Source of the DNA: Ricinus communis
Taxonomy: Eukaryota; Streptophyta; Magnoliopsida; Malpighiales; Euphorbiaceae
Length of the DNA stretch: 64,000 bases
Assembly: GCF_019578655.1 (NCBI RefSeq)
Contig: NC_063260.1
Span: 11,782,501 to 11,846,500 of the forward strand
Reading direction: 5' to 3'
The stretch's first letter is position 1. Each line of letters begins with the position of its first letter. The notes under the pieces are model-generated. The model ran no database searches. It was not told the DNA's origin and saw only the letters and a list, made by a program, of their open reading frames with translations. The position numbers and the translations under genes were made by a program. Shown piece after piece: positions 1 to 11,823 of the stretch.

Positions 1-404
1 ATGATTAACCAGATGATAGAGACGTCAACCAGTGTACATATGACAAAATTATCGCCACGCTTAACCATCCCACCTGCCTCAGGTTCTGAGGAACAACACC
101 TGCCACTCTCACATGATTCTTCCCTTCTTTTCGCAAAAGAAAAAGGATGATTGCCAGGTGAAGTTTCTCTGATGCATGATCTAGACTCAACTCTTTTGGT
201 TAAAGTTGTATGATCTACACCAGCCAACAACTGCAGAAAGTGGGTTGCACCAGGACTGAAGTTGCACATATACTTGCCAGGACAGTAAAATTGCTACCTT
301 TATTTCAAGTTACTGGTTTGTGTGTTCAGCTATATTTCCACATTATAGAGAATTTCACAAAGTCCATGAATGAACTAGAGAGGACAAACAAGGAAGCCAT
401 GATG

Positions 405-572
405 AAAGGGAGCACCTAGTGCACCCCTGGCTACTGCAGGACAGGGGGAGGATGGGCGCATATTACAGAGCCTTCCCCCTGCTTTTGCGGAGAGGTTGTT
501 TCTACACCTCAAACCCATGACCAATAGGCATTAAAGTAGCAACTTTTCCAGTTGGACCAAGCTTAGCTCTCA
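405..572 (-). repeat. Degenerate Au-like SINE (tRNA-derived retroposon) in a CHR19 intron
   Basis: Read on the minus strand, this segment carries a tRNA-like A box (TTGGTCCAACTGGAAAAG, near 545-563), a B-box-like GGTCATGGGTTTGAGG near 507-522, then the characteristic 3' body of the angiosperm Au SINE: AGAAACAACCTCTCCGC, AAGGCTCTGTAATATG, GTCCTGCAGTAGCC and a terminal GTGCACTAGGTGCTCCC before a short T run. Length (about 165 bp) fits the family (about 180 bp). Substitutions in both boxes mean it is old and probably inactive. It lies downstream of CHR19 exon 10, inside an intron that continues off the left edge. The identification rests on my memory of the Au consensus. Confidence 0.75.
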
Positions 573-1004
573 AACAACGACGTAGTAGGAAGCTCAAAAA
601 TGCAAACATCATATGTGCCACTAGGCATTAAAATATATACATAATTTCTGAGGAGAATCATCTAGCTATTATCTAATTAGAGAAGAATGCTACTTTAAAT
701 ACAGTCCTATGCTCAGCATTTATGCATTTAATGACTGTCTCAGCCCTGAAAGTCCAAAACTGACCATTGCGCTACAGGATACCTAGCACACATGAGAATT
801 TTTTAGCATTACTAGAGAAGAGCATATAATTATAAGCATGTCTGGCTAGCTAATAGCACTTATCAGCTAGCTACAGCACTCAGCAGGAAAAGTCAAATAA
901 AAAGATCAATCCTAACAAGCAATTAGCAATCCAGATACAGATCTCAAGTGGTTGCATGCGTCCTTGATGTCAAATGGTGAATGTTAAACAAGTGAAAGAA
1001 ATAC

Positions 1005-4000
1005 CTTCCATCAAGTCTTCTATATGTCAGTCCAATAACATCCAAAGTCCATTCTAAGATGTCTAGCATTGAAGTCCACTGGCTAAAAATTAGAACCTTA
1101 TGTCCATCCCTCCTCAACTCAGGAAGAAGTTCAGCTAGTGCCTGTGTCATTGGAAAATATAACCTATAGCATGAATACTATGTTCAACACCCATATTTTA
1201 GCTCAGAAAATTTCAGAGAATAATGTGAGATTATGATCCATACCCGACATTTTGCTGATAGCATGATGTGCTTTTCGGAAAGAATTCCTTTAGCATCCTT
1301 GTCACCATAATTAAGTAAAAGCTGCAAGAAATTGTTGGAAGCTTATGGAAAACAAAATTCTGTCGGCAACAAAATTAATCTAGTAATTTGTAAAAGAATT
1401 CTAACAATTTCTGGTTCTAGCAGAGTGATACTTGTACAGTTACCCTTATCCAAAAATGGTTTCAATCATCCGCCCGCTTACTTTTGTAGAATTGAAACTC
1501 AACCAAAGTAGCTCAACAAACTTTAAAAAATATGGCTGGAAATATAACAAATATAGATTTTTGAGCCCTAAAGTATATTGTCCTTCACAGGCTGAAACAA
1601 GAATTTTGTAGTTTCAACTTTCAAAGAAAAAATCATAGCTAATATGACAAGAGAACAAAGCGGCCCATTACGAAATAAACCCAGCCATTTACTTCCTCTT
1701 TACCGCCAAAAGTAGAGCATCGCGTTGTTAGTCTTCAATTAGCCAAAAGTTAAAGTTCAGTTGTTAGGCCTCCACTTGAACTATCACAAAGACTCTCAAC
1801 CATGTGTGTTTTGTGCATAAATGTTTTTGTGGAAGTGATCATAGATTCTTTAGATTAGAGTAACCATCCTAATTTATATTGGAATCCAGTATACTTTGTT
1901 GGTGCTGCTACAAGTTAATCCATACATGAAAACAGCTAACTGGTGACATCTCTTTCATGTGCACTGGGTAGAAAGTCTACAGGTTTAGACAGGATAATAT
2001 ATTGTTCATTGATATGGGTGGTCATAGATGATTTTCTGGTAGTTCAAACTTCAATATTTACCTTTCGAAGACTTTAGTTTTACTTTTTTCCTAAGACTAG
2101 TTTCCTATGTCACTGATTATATCTTACTAGCATTTCAGAACTGAAAGATCAAGAAAAAGCTTCATGCACTTGCACATTTTGGTATAAAACAATACTTCAC
2201 AGAAAAGATAGAAAATACCTGATGAATAGAAAAGTCATTATAGCTCTTAAGTTCCTCAATAACTCTGTCCAACGTACATTCAAAGCCAAAAACACCGATT
2301 GGATGTAAAATCTTAGCAAAACGAACAACATCCTCATCACTGTAAATTCGCCTCACCAATAATGGATGATTTGCTATCTGAAATGAGCACAAAATATCCC
2401 ACTTAAGTGATAAAAAGAAAACCATGAAATGAATAACGACAAGAATAGGGGAAGAAAGCAAGAAAGAAAGAAATTAACAATAAAGCAATAGGAGCAAGAG
2501 TAGCACCTTGCGAAACTGAACAAAATAATTGGAGACTTGCCGCCGAGGAAGAAATTCAAAAATGGTATTCAAGTTGATGTCTTTCAGCTTTGCCATACGA
2601 TCACGTGAAGCTGTGCGATATTCCTCAATTGCTTCTTTATAAGCAACTTCCTGATGCTTTTCCATTGAAACATATTCAACCTATAAAAACATTGTTTAGC
2701 TTTTCTACAGTATAAAAATAAGTTAAAGAGACAATATCTGGTTGTGAGTTCCCAAAAGAGGAGTATTATAAATTGTATCATATCAGTAAAAAAAATTTAC
2801 AGGTAAGCAAGCACCCAACATACCCGCTGTATCTTTGGAACAAGTTGTTGCATTACATCAGATTTTAAACGCCTCAAGATGAATGGTCCCAGTATGGACT
2901 TCATACGAACAATTAAATCTCTATCTTCTGCATTTAGTAGCTTTTTCAAGTCAACATCCTCGGTTGCAAAAAGATCAGGCATCATAAACTCCAATAGGGA
3001 CCAAAGCTCCTGCAATGATTTAATGACAAAGCAACAAAATATGAACATATAATGAAACAACATTCCCAAACACAGATGAGTTATTGCAATGAATTCAGAT
3101 GCCTCCCACAGTAAGAAAAGCCAGTACCATAAGAATTAAAATTCCTAGCAACAGGAAAGAAATACTGGCCAAACTACACTATAAGAAAATATCCAAGCCT
3201 CACAAGCCTCAATATAGATTGTTGCAATAATCAGAAGCAGTCACCAAATCAACATTTCCGTTCAGTAGAAAGGACAATCTTAACCAAAAGGGGAACAAAA
3301 AGAAAAGGTCTAAAGGATGACAGGAAGGCCAACCTACCTCATAATGTAGGTAAAAGAAAAGAACCAAGACACTAGCCTCAATATTGGGCCATCGGCCTTC
3401 AAAAGAACCAATCATATATATTCATCATTTGGACACTGTCCCAAAAGAGCTATTTCCAATTGCATCTCAAAGAATTCTGGCACAACAGATAATGAATAAC
3501 ACATCTCACTGTGTAACGCCATACAACTACCCTATTCACACAGTTGAGCCTATTATGCAAGCTACTAGTAAGCCTCGCAAGTTACAACTTGGTCACTGCC
3601 TCTCGTCAGTAACTAGTTGCAGTTAGTACGCACTAAAGATACAAATCATACATTGATAAAAGTGACAAATCCGAAACATCTAAGGAAGTAAACATAACTT
3701 TAACAAAGCCTTAACAGGTAGAGTTTTGAGCAAAGCATAACATATCGTATAGCATTACTAGCCACAAGAATTAAGAAATAATACAAATTTCAGAATACAA
3801 TGGATTCATTATAAGCTACAGTGCTAAAAGATCATTTAATAATACAAATAAAGAGAAAGGAGAAGGATACTTCCTCATAGCCTACTTGAACCCAAGATAA
3901 AAGAGGAGAGCTAAGGATGTTAAGCAACAGAAGATTATTTATCTCTCAATCATTTATATTTCTAGCAAAATAAGATTTCAAAGAGGCATTCATTCCTTGC

Positions 4001-7000
4001 AAATTATGAAACTTGAAATTGCACTAATTTGGAGGATAAACATGATACAGATAAATGAATGCTGCAGAAAATGCAGTATCTTCATAAATCTTCCAAATAA
4101 ACACAAGGACCATCACCAAACATAATAACAGAAATAGAACTATATGAACAAATTTCGGACCGCTTCCATAAGTAACAATACTGTGGAAGTATCTAGTTAG
4201 GTTACAATTAGACATGAAGATGCATAAGCTAAAACTGTCCCTCAACCTAGGGTTAGAATTGGCATCTCAACTAATAAGGTTACCCTCTCCCTTGTCCCAA
4301 ACCAAAGGAAGTATCTCATAACATTGTCACTTCTCTCAGCCACCCTAACTAGACACCTTAAAAATAATATGAGATACTAGGAATAGTGGAATACAAACTG
4401 GGATAACTGTAGTAATTATACTGTTAAGAAGAAGAGAAGATCTCTCCCACTCATCTATGATCTAACTACTCAGATCCCCCTATGCACCAGAAGATTTCAG
4501 AAAGTGTAGAGCAAGGGTTGTCCCCTGGAGAAAATTCTAGATAATTTACTATCCATAATTATATTACACAGCAAGCTAAGGAAGTAAACAAAATATCTAT
4601 GAGTATACCTACTAGGTACTCTTGGAAAATCTTTAACCCAAAACTTTTTGATAGATGTAATGGATGATACTACCAATATCAGAACCTACAAACAAGAAGG
4701 AGGATTCTACACAAATCAACTAGAATGCTTGTAAGAATAGGCTCGAAAACTCATAACTAAAATTTGAATCCTCAAACATATATGCCAATGATATCTATCC
4801 TAGTTATAGCACTAGTCTATCAGTGTTTCTTCAATCAATTTTAACTACTGGGGATGCAGAAAGCTGTATTTAACCATGAATTAACAGAATGTCAGAAACT
4901 TTAAGTATATGAGAAAAATAGAACTGAACAAAGTTTGTTATTTTCAGCATCCTAATTTAGCTATATTTAAGAGTGATGCTTTTGCACCTCATAAGAGCTC
5001 ATAACATGCAGCAAAAGGCCCCCGTTCCTCTTTCAAGCATGAAGCTAAATAGATGCATGTTTCAAGATTAAATAGAAATTTAAAAAAAAAGAAAAAAGAA
5101 AAGCTGCAAGTAATTGTACATGCAAATCATTCTGTAGGGGCGTTCCTGTAAGCATCAGACGCTGCTTTGCATTTCTTGCAACTGACATCAGGTTTTTCCA
5201 CCTATAGCTGTTCTTATCCTTTAAAGCATGTGCCTCATCCATGAGAACACAACTCCATCGCCAGCGTTTCAGAATTTTACGGTCATCTTTCTGTTGTGCA
5301 CTGTACCATCAATAATAAGAAGCAAACTAAGGGTGAAATAAAAATAACATATACTGACCTGTACAAAAGCAACACACACCTGTGACGCTCAAAGAGTGAA
5401 TAACAAACAAGAAGCACATTAAATGGAAGTGGCAACCCAGCTTTGGCTAAAGAGTTCAACTCTTTTGAATAGGCAGCTCGTGCAGCACCATGATACTGAA
5501 GTACAGAAAATGATGGACACCACTTTTTGAGTTCTCTTTCCCAATTTTCCAATACAGAGGCTGGACAAACAATTAAATGCGGACCAGGATCATCATTCAA
5601 GTGTTTCAGCAACATTAAATATGTAATTGCCTGTCACACAAGATCACCATTACAGTTTAGACAACTCAAAGGTAACCATATCTTCAGCATAGACGAAAAC
5701 GAATTGATCTCGAAAACCTGAATAGTCTTCCCAAGCCCCATCTCGTCCGCCAATATGGCTGCATGGATACAAATGTGTCATTCCTCATCAATGGACCTTC
5801 CAAAGTATATAAACCTCCTAATCTTACATGTAAAGCCAAACATAAGAATCTACAGTATATCAATTTCATGCCATAAAAAGATAAGGAAAATTACCAGTCT
5901 TTTCACATAAATCGATTATACAGGAAACTATCTGAAACTGCATGTAACAACTTTAGGTTTCATATTTGTATCAATGAGTTTAATTTGACATTTCTTCTCT
6001 ATCATAAATGAAAATGTCATTAAGCTGAAGTAACCTGAAAATACATTATCTCCCACCTGTTCTTAAACTTGAAAATACAAAATTTTAGGGGAAAGAGGTA
6101 GCTATTCACACTCTTCATTACTCAACTAATTATCTCAAGAGGCCTTTGTACTTACACCTCACTACTATCCTAAGGGAGAGTGGATCAATTACTGTAGATT
6201 TACAATATGATTCATAGACATTTACAATAACCACTAAGGACTCCTAGGAACAATTACGAGCATGCAAAAAAATGTAGATTTTTCTCCCAAGGGACAACAA
6301 ACAAGAGGTCAACAAGGAATTTGAAAGTAGCACCTTCAATATTTTTCAGGCATTCAGATCAAGTCTCAAAAGACATGTGAACGCAGTTTCAAAAAGAAAA
6401 AAGAATGTGAACTCAAGTGGCTTGATGTGTTAGCAATATTAACTGTTTGCTTCATGGTGAGGGAACAAACTATAGTATACACACCCTAAAATAAGTAGTT
6501 TGGTTTTCACTTGCATTGCAAATTCACTCACATCTAACATTACAATCTTTATCAAAAGAATAACTAATATTCTCATAAATAACTAATATTCTCATAGCAG
6601 CCAGCCCCCGCCTTTTTCTTTTTTGCCCAAATTTCATCCATTACCCAAACATGAACCACCTTATGCAGGTAATATAGAGTCACTTTTCTTTATCCACCCA
6701 AAAACATAAAGCAAATATGTTTCCACTGGCACGGCTTCCAAATTATCTGGAAAGAAAAACCTATATAAATATGTCAAGAGCAATGTAGCTTATATAAAAA
6801 GAACAGACATGAAGCATTGGCAACATGCCTTTTCTCATACCATTAATTGATCAGCAACAAAATCTTATTTCATAGGCAAGGTCGAAACACAATAAAAACA
6901 CTATTTAAAGGAGGGTTCAGAAAGAATATTATGAATACGAGAAAACGAGAATGAAATGTAGAACTACCTCCTGCAATGCCCTTCCGGTTGAGCAGAAGAA

Positions 7001-8839
7001 GAAAGTTCACACCAACTAACTGGTATGGCTTGAGAACAGGCTGGAAATCTGAATCCACCACTGTACATGCTGCAGCAATATCACTCTGCAAGAAAAAAGT
7101 ACAAGTTCCATTCTAGATTAGACTATTAGAAAGGTAAGTTTACGTAAAGTTGGCTGTAGAGACAATTAGCAAATAGCAAGTCATAGTTGTAAAATTGCAC
7201 GCTCTTTTACCATATGGGATCACAGGCAATGCATAGCCACGCATCTGCATGTGCATGCATTTGTTTTCCCACTGATACAGCCATGCATGTGTGGGCAATA
7301 TAACCACACATGCAACAAACACGCTTCAGTCAACTCAGGCTAGTTCAGTCAGTCAACTTAAATCTTCACTACCTAATCAACATAGAGCATCTAAGACGGG
7401 TCACCATTCAGTTATTAATTTGTGCACTAGTCATGCAGGTATGTAGATAAATTGAGTTCATCGATCTTAACAAGAACAATAGAAAACAAAATACAGAAAA
7501 CCTTCATTATCACTTCTGTCTGAAATTTGCAGTCAACTTATCGACCAAAGGACAAGTTCCAATACAGCTTCACCAAAATACATCAGAAACTATCCGGTTA
7601 ATACTATTGCAAAATGTTTCAAGCTTGTCATTCTCAAAGCTTAAACCATCCAAAAAAGTAAAAAAAGTGTCAATTCCGAATTCATTTAAATAGATGATAT
7701 ATAAGAACAAACAAGAGTTAATAATTAAATAGATGAAAGGAATCAGAAATTCCTTTCCTTGAGAATGATCATCTGTATTCTTGCAAAATCAAAATATTTG
7801 TTGTATGATTCCTTTTTTTTTTTAAATGCCTTTTTTTAAGAAGCTGAAAGAATTGGATTCCAGCAACTAGAAGCTTCCCAAACAAGAGAACTGACCTCAC
7901 CACATAGAATTCAATTGAGTTGATTTCTTGCATTTTTATACTTCCCAAACGCCAAGATTGAAGAACTTTTTATTGAAAAAGAAAAAAAAAAGATAGAAAA
8001 ACTTTTTACTATAAACTATCAAAAAATAATTAAGGATATTCTACAACTTCACAGAGAATAATGAGAAAGTGGTGCAAGAAAGATCAAACGCTAAGCTTTT
8101 TCTAAAGTGAGTTTGAACACATAAAATTCCGCATTACATTTTCTTGTTATCCTTATTTCACTCAAAAACAGAGAACAGGGAGTAAAATAATCGAAACAAA
8201 GAAACAAAAGAGAAAAACCTGAAGAAAAGGAAGTACCTGAGTGACGATCCTTACTGAAGAAGCGTCGACCTCAGCATACCGTTCGCAGGAGGTGGCAGCA
8301 GAGCCGTACAATTCCTTTTTCAAGTCAGCCGATATTTTGGCGCACTTTTGTAAAGCTTTTCCAACTACGTCATCTTCTTCTAACTCCAACTTCTCCTCTT
8401 CCTCGTCGGTCGTATTTAAATCATACACCTCAGCAAAATCCCTATCACTCTCCACTTGCTCCTCCTCCTCCTCCTCGTCATCATCAACGACAAATCGACG
8501 GCCACGATTACTCTGCCTCGGGACCCCCTCTTCAAAAGCAGCAGCATCGTCATCATCAAGTTCCACGTCATCATCCTCTAAATTCTCGATTTTGTCTCCT
8601 GAAGTGAAAGGCGGAGTAATCTCGATGCTATCGTCTTCGCTGCTGGAACTGCAGTTCAGAGTGTCTCCGCATCTTTTATTGAATGCGAAGGATTCTATAG
8701 AAGGAGGAGCAGATTTCTTCTGCTCGTGTTTCTGAAGCGACGTTGTTTTAAGAACGCGCGAAGGCTGAAATGAGTGGCTGTCCCACTCGTCGTCAGAGAT
8801 TTCGTCGAATACGCGCTTCATTCTTCCATTATTACTCAT
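1005..8839 (-). CDS. CHR19: SNF2-family chromatin remodelling ATPase, CHR19/ETL1 (SMARCAD1-like), 3' end off the left edge
   Basis: Predicted nuclear ATP-dependent nucleosome remodeller. Ten exons join in frame: 8839-8237, 7085-6968, 5758-5718, 5630-5380, 5300-5120, 3009-2824, 2680-2507, 2377-2219, 1321-1244 and 1141-1005, giving about 642 residues. The N-terminus (about 1-200) is acidic, with long Asp/Glu runs. The ATPase core follows: motif I ADEMGLGKTIQ near residues 244-254 (split by the intron after exon 2), DEAH at 359-362, LTGTPLQNDLH ending near 398, then the start of the second lobe with IFSQWTSMLDILEW in exon 10. The last visible exon ends in phase 2 (AG|), as expected before the conserved Ser-Thr-Gln-Val block; that block and the rest of helicase lobe 2 are not found in 1-1004, so they must lie beyond position 1. 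Arabidopsis CHR19 is about 760 residues, so about 84% is present. The ATG at 8839 fits the family N-terminus. No lesions seen. Confidence 0.93.
7284..7314. repeat. Small perfect inverted repeat in CHR19 intron 1
   Basis: TGCATGTGTGG at 7284-7294 is the exact reverse complement of 7304-7314, with a 9-nt loop. It lies inside intron 1 of the CHR19-like gene in a patch rich in alternating purine/pyrimidine (GCATGCA-type) sequence. It may simply be chance or simple-sequence structure. Confidence 0.5.
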
Positions 8840-11823
8840 ATAAAAATAAAACTAAAACGGGATGGAATTGAGGTTCTGTAGTGGTACTAGGGATTATCGA
8901 GCAGAGAGACAGAGAAGGGTTAAGGAGTGAAGACACCAACAGAATCGAAGAATTAAAGAAGAAGCGCCATTTGTACCTTTTGAGAAAAAGGAAAGTCAAA
9001 ACCGAAGAAAAGTAACCCGGGGTAGAATTTGACTCGATAGCTCGTTGTGTTGTATTGGGCATATGATTCATTTTCCAGGGCCCAAAGCTAATTGGGCCCT
9101 TTCCTTTTTCTGTTATGTCCAGACGGCGGACTGGATACCGAATCGAGCAAACTTTAGCAACAAAATAGAACTATATACATATCAATTTTATCTGCCTGGT
9201 TTCTTTTCCTTTTTCTTTTTCTTTTTCTTTATTCAGTTTCAAATTAAAAAATACATTTATTTGATAAAATATCTTTTTTTATTACTATTATTTTTAAGAA
9301 ATATAAAATATAATATCTCACATTTAAAAAATCATAAAGAAGGATTTTTCTCATTTTTTTTAATTCAACATTTAAATTTGAAAAATAGAAACTAAAAATA
9401 ACAGAAAATAAGTCCAATTGGGCCTGAAGTTTCGCTACCAGCTTCGTTTAGGGTGCAGTTAGAAAAAATTGTTTAGTGTTTTAAAAAATAGATTTAGAAT
9501 TTTTTTAACTTCACAATATCAATTTTTTAAATAAATTATAAATTGCTTTTCTTCTATTTACCTTTTAAAACTAACACACATTTGTTTATTTATTTTAAGT
9601 AATTAAAATTAAAAAAAAGGAAATTAATTTTTAAAGAAAAGAAAAAAAACTTCAATATGGAACCGACCTTAGTCAGCCAAGCCAACCAACCACATACATC
9701 GTATAGCTTCGCATCCATTGCATTGCATCTTGAAAGCTGTGTATAAATCAATACCACCTAATTAATAATTAATTTAAACCTAAAACATGAAGCTACTTGA
9801 TGGGTAAATACCCAAGAATTACTGTTGATTGTCCCAAAAAAATAGAGTCGTCTAATTTATGAAAATAAAATAATAATATAGTAAATTTATTCTTTTATAA
9901 TTTTGATTTTAGTTTATTACTATAAGAATTATGATTTAATGGAGATGTAGTTGTACAAATTATTATTTTGACTTAATCGATCATTCTCACTGGTATAAAG
10001 GTAAAATATATAATATAATTATTTAATAGTAAGAAAAAAAAATTGATATAAATTTATAAATAAACATATTACATTGAGAAACGAGATAAATATAACCTTA
10101 AAAATATTTTGACTTAAAAAAGAGGATACCTATGCTAGTAACTCTAAAGAATGAATCACTAATATCAAATTGTTACATAAATGCAAATTTCTTTTAATAC
10201 TAGACTTAAGAAATATTATTTAGAGTTTATTTTGGTTTATAGTGAAAATAATTGCATAAATATTGTACCTCTAAAACTGTAAGGAAATTCCTCTGGAACA
10301 TAGATGTTCTTTTTAGTCCCAAGATACAACTTCAATATTTTTACTTTTTTCTCTTTTGCAAAAGTCACCTTTTTCATATGTGTTTGAGACTGGTTTATTA
10401 TACTCTCACCCACTTGCAATATGGTCATCTAAGGTTCACATAGCTGATAGTCTCCTCAGCTCTCATTAGAAAGAGCACAAACAATTTCTACAAAAGTGCA
10501 CCATTTCTGGCTATTGCTCTACTACCTCAATTTTTTATATATATTTCTCTCTCTATCTCCTTTGACTAAAATTTGTTCATACTCGTACCCATTTAGTCCT
10601 GCCTACCCATGATCAACTCATTGCTTCTAGAAAATGTTATCCTTATGGAATTAGAGAACTCCAAAGAGCTGGTTCGTGCACTGAGACAAAGCAGCAGGGT
10701 GAGTGGCCACCTTCAAAAGGCGTTTTGAAGCTCCTCCACAAATTAATTTCATTCCATTCAACAATTTGCTCATCATTTTATTGATTCTCCTGAGAAAAAA
10801 AGAAGAATTAAAAATAAAATTTTCACACAACTCTTGACTTGTCCACTCCCCCTCTTATACAAATACAATAGCCATTGTTATCAGACGCACTAAACTTTTA
10901 CTGAAAATATGAGCCTAATAAATCTTTGATCTTTTACCCACCCATTACATATTTATGCATGATTTCTAAGAATTTTAACACAATTATATACTTAAAACTT
11001 AAATTTAAAATTTTATCTCATTTATTCACTCTCAGTAAAAAGGAATTGCATGTTTTAAAGAAAATAAATAAAGAACAGATGGTTCATTTATTAAGTCAGA
11101 GGCCAGGATAGTTCAGTCCCCCACCAACTTTCGTGACTAAACGACAACTCCTTGGTTCCCCCAGTTGCATTTGCACTATAACCTCAGAAAATTCATTATT
11201 TTGATATACAGTATAATACGTTGATAATAAAATAGAGGATAATGATAAACATAAATAATTCATTATATAAATAATTAAGTTACATTAATCACTTCTTTTT
11301 CTACTTTTTATATATTTAATTAGTCGTTTACAACACTATTTATTTATGTAATAGCTCGTAGTATCAATTATTTTTCTCTCAAATGGATGCTAAAAGTGGC
11401 CATTAGCTTCAATATTAGACGGTAAAGTTAGTGGATCAGCTTAATTCAGTTCTTCTTCTTTCAAATTATAATATCAACTTTATGCGGTATCATTTTGTGG
11501 TATTTGATCCGTAAACAAAATAAGAAGATATTGTCAGATTTATAACTTTGTGCAGCATGCGAGACACATTCATAACTATTTGCGTAGCCAATGGCTACCA
11601 GTGGTCAAACATAATAATAATAATACATGCAAGAGCAGTGTTATATGGGTCGTGATTAAACTCATCCATCCATATCAACAACAAATTGCTTGAGCAACTG
11701 AGTCTTAACTCCTCATGAAGATTTTTGAGAAAACTTTGATATCATCACTTCCATATATTGAAGTCACGTTGCATTACTAGAAAAAAGAAAAACACAATTG
11801 TATATGTACTTGATTAGATTTCA
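8840..11823. other. Intergenic: CHR19 5' flank to bHLH 3' flank
   Basis: About 3 kb between the CHR19 start codon and the bHLH stop codon. It holds the shared upstream DNA of CHR19 (near 8840-9100) and long AT-rich runs, with a CTTTTT-type pyrimidine tract near 9199-9230. A short palindrome, CTTCAAAA-GGCG-TTTTGAAG, lies near 10710-10730. The ORFs here lack family similarity and coding character. No gene or RNA gene was recognised. Confidence 0.6.

Noticed and set aside
1..1004. Search for the remaining CHR19 exons
   Set aside because: No minus-strand match to the conserved TQV...GQGLNL or RAEDRCHRIGQ blocks, so the missing exons were not annotated here.
8241..8735. Plus-strand Ser-rich ORF of 164 codons
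   Set aside because: It is the antisense of CHR19 exon 1; Ser runs are the complement of the Asp/Glu codon tracts.
10710..10730. CTTCAAAA-GGCG-TTTTGAAG palindrome resembling a bacterial terminator
   Set aside because: An 8-bp palindrome is expected by chance in this length of eukaryotic DNA, and rho-independent termination does not apply.
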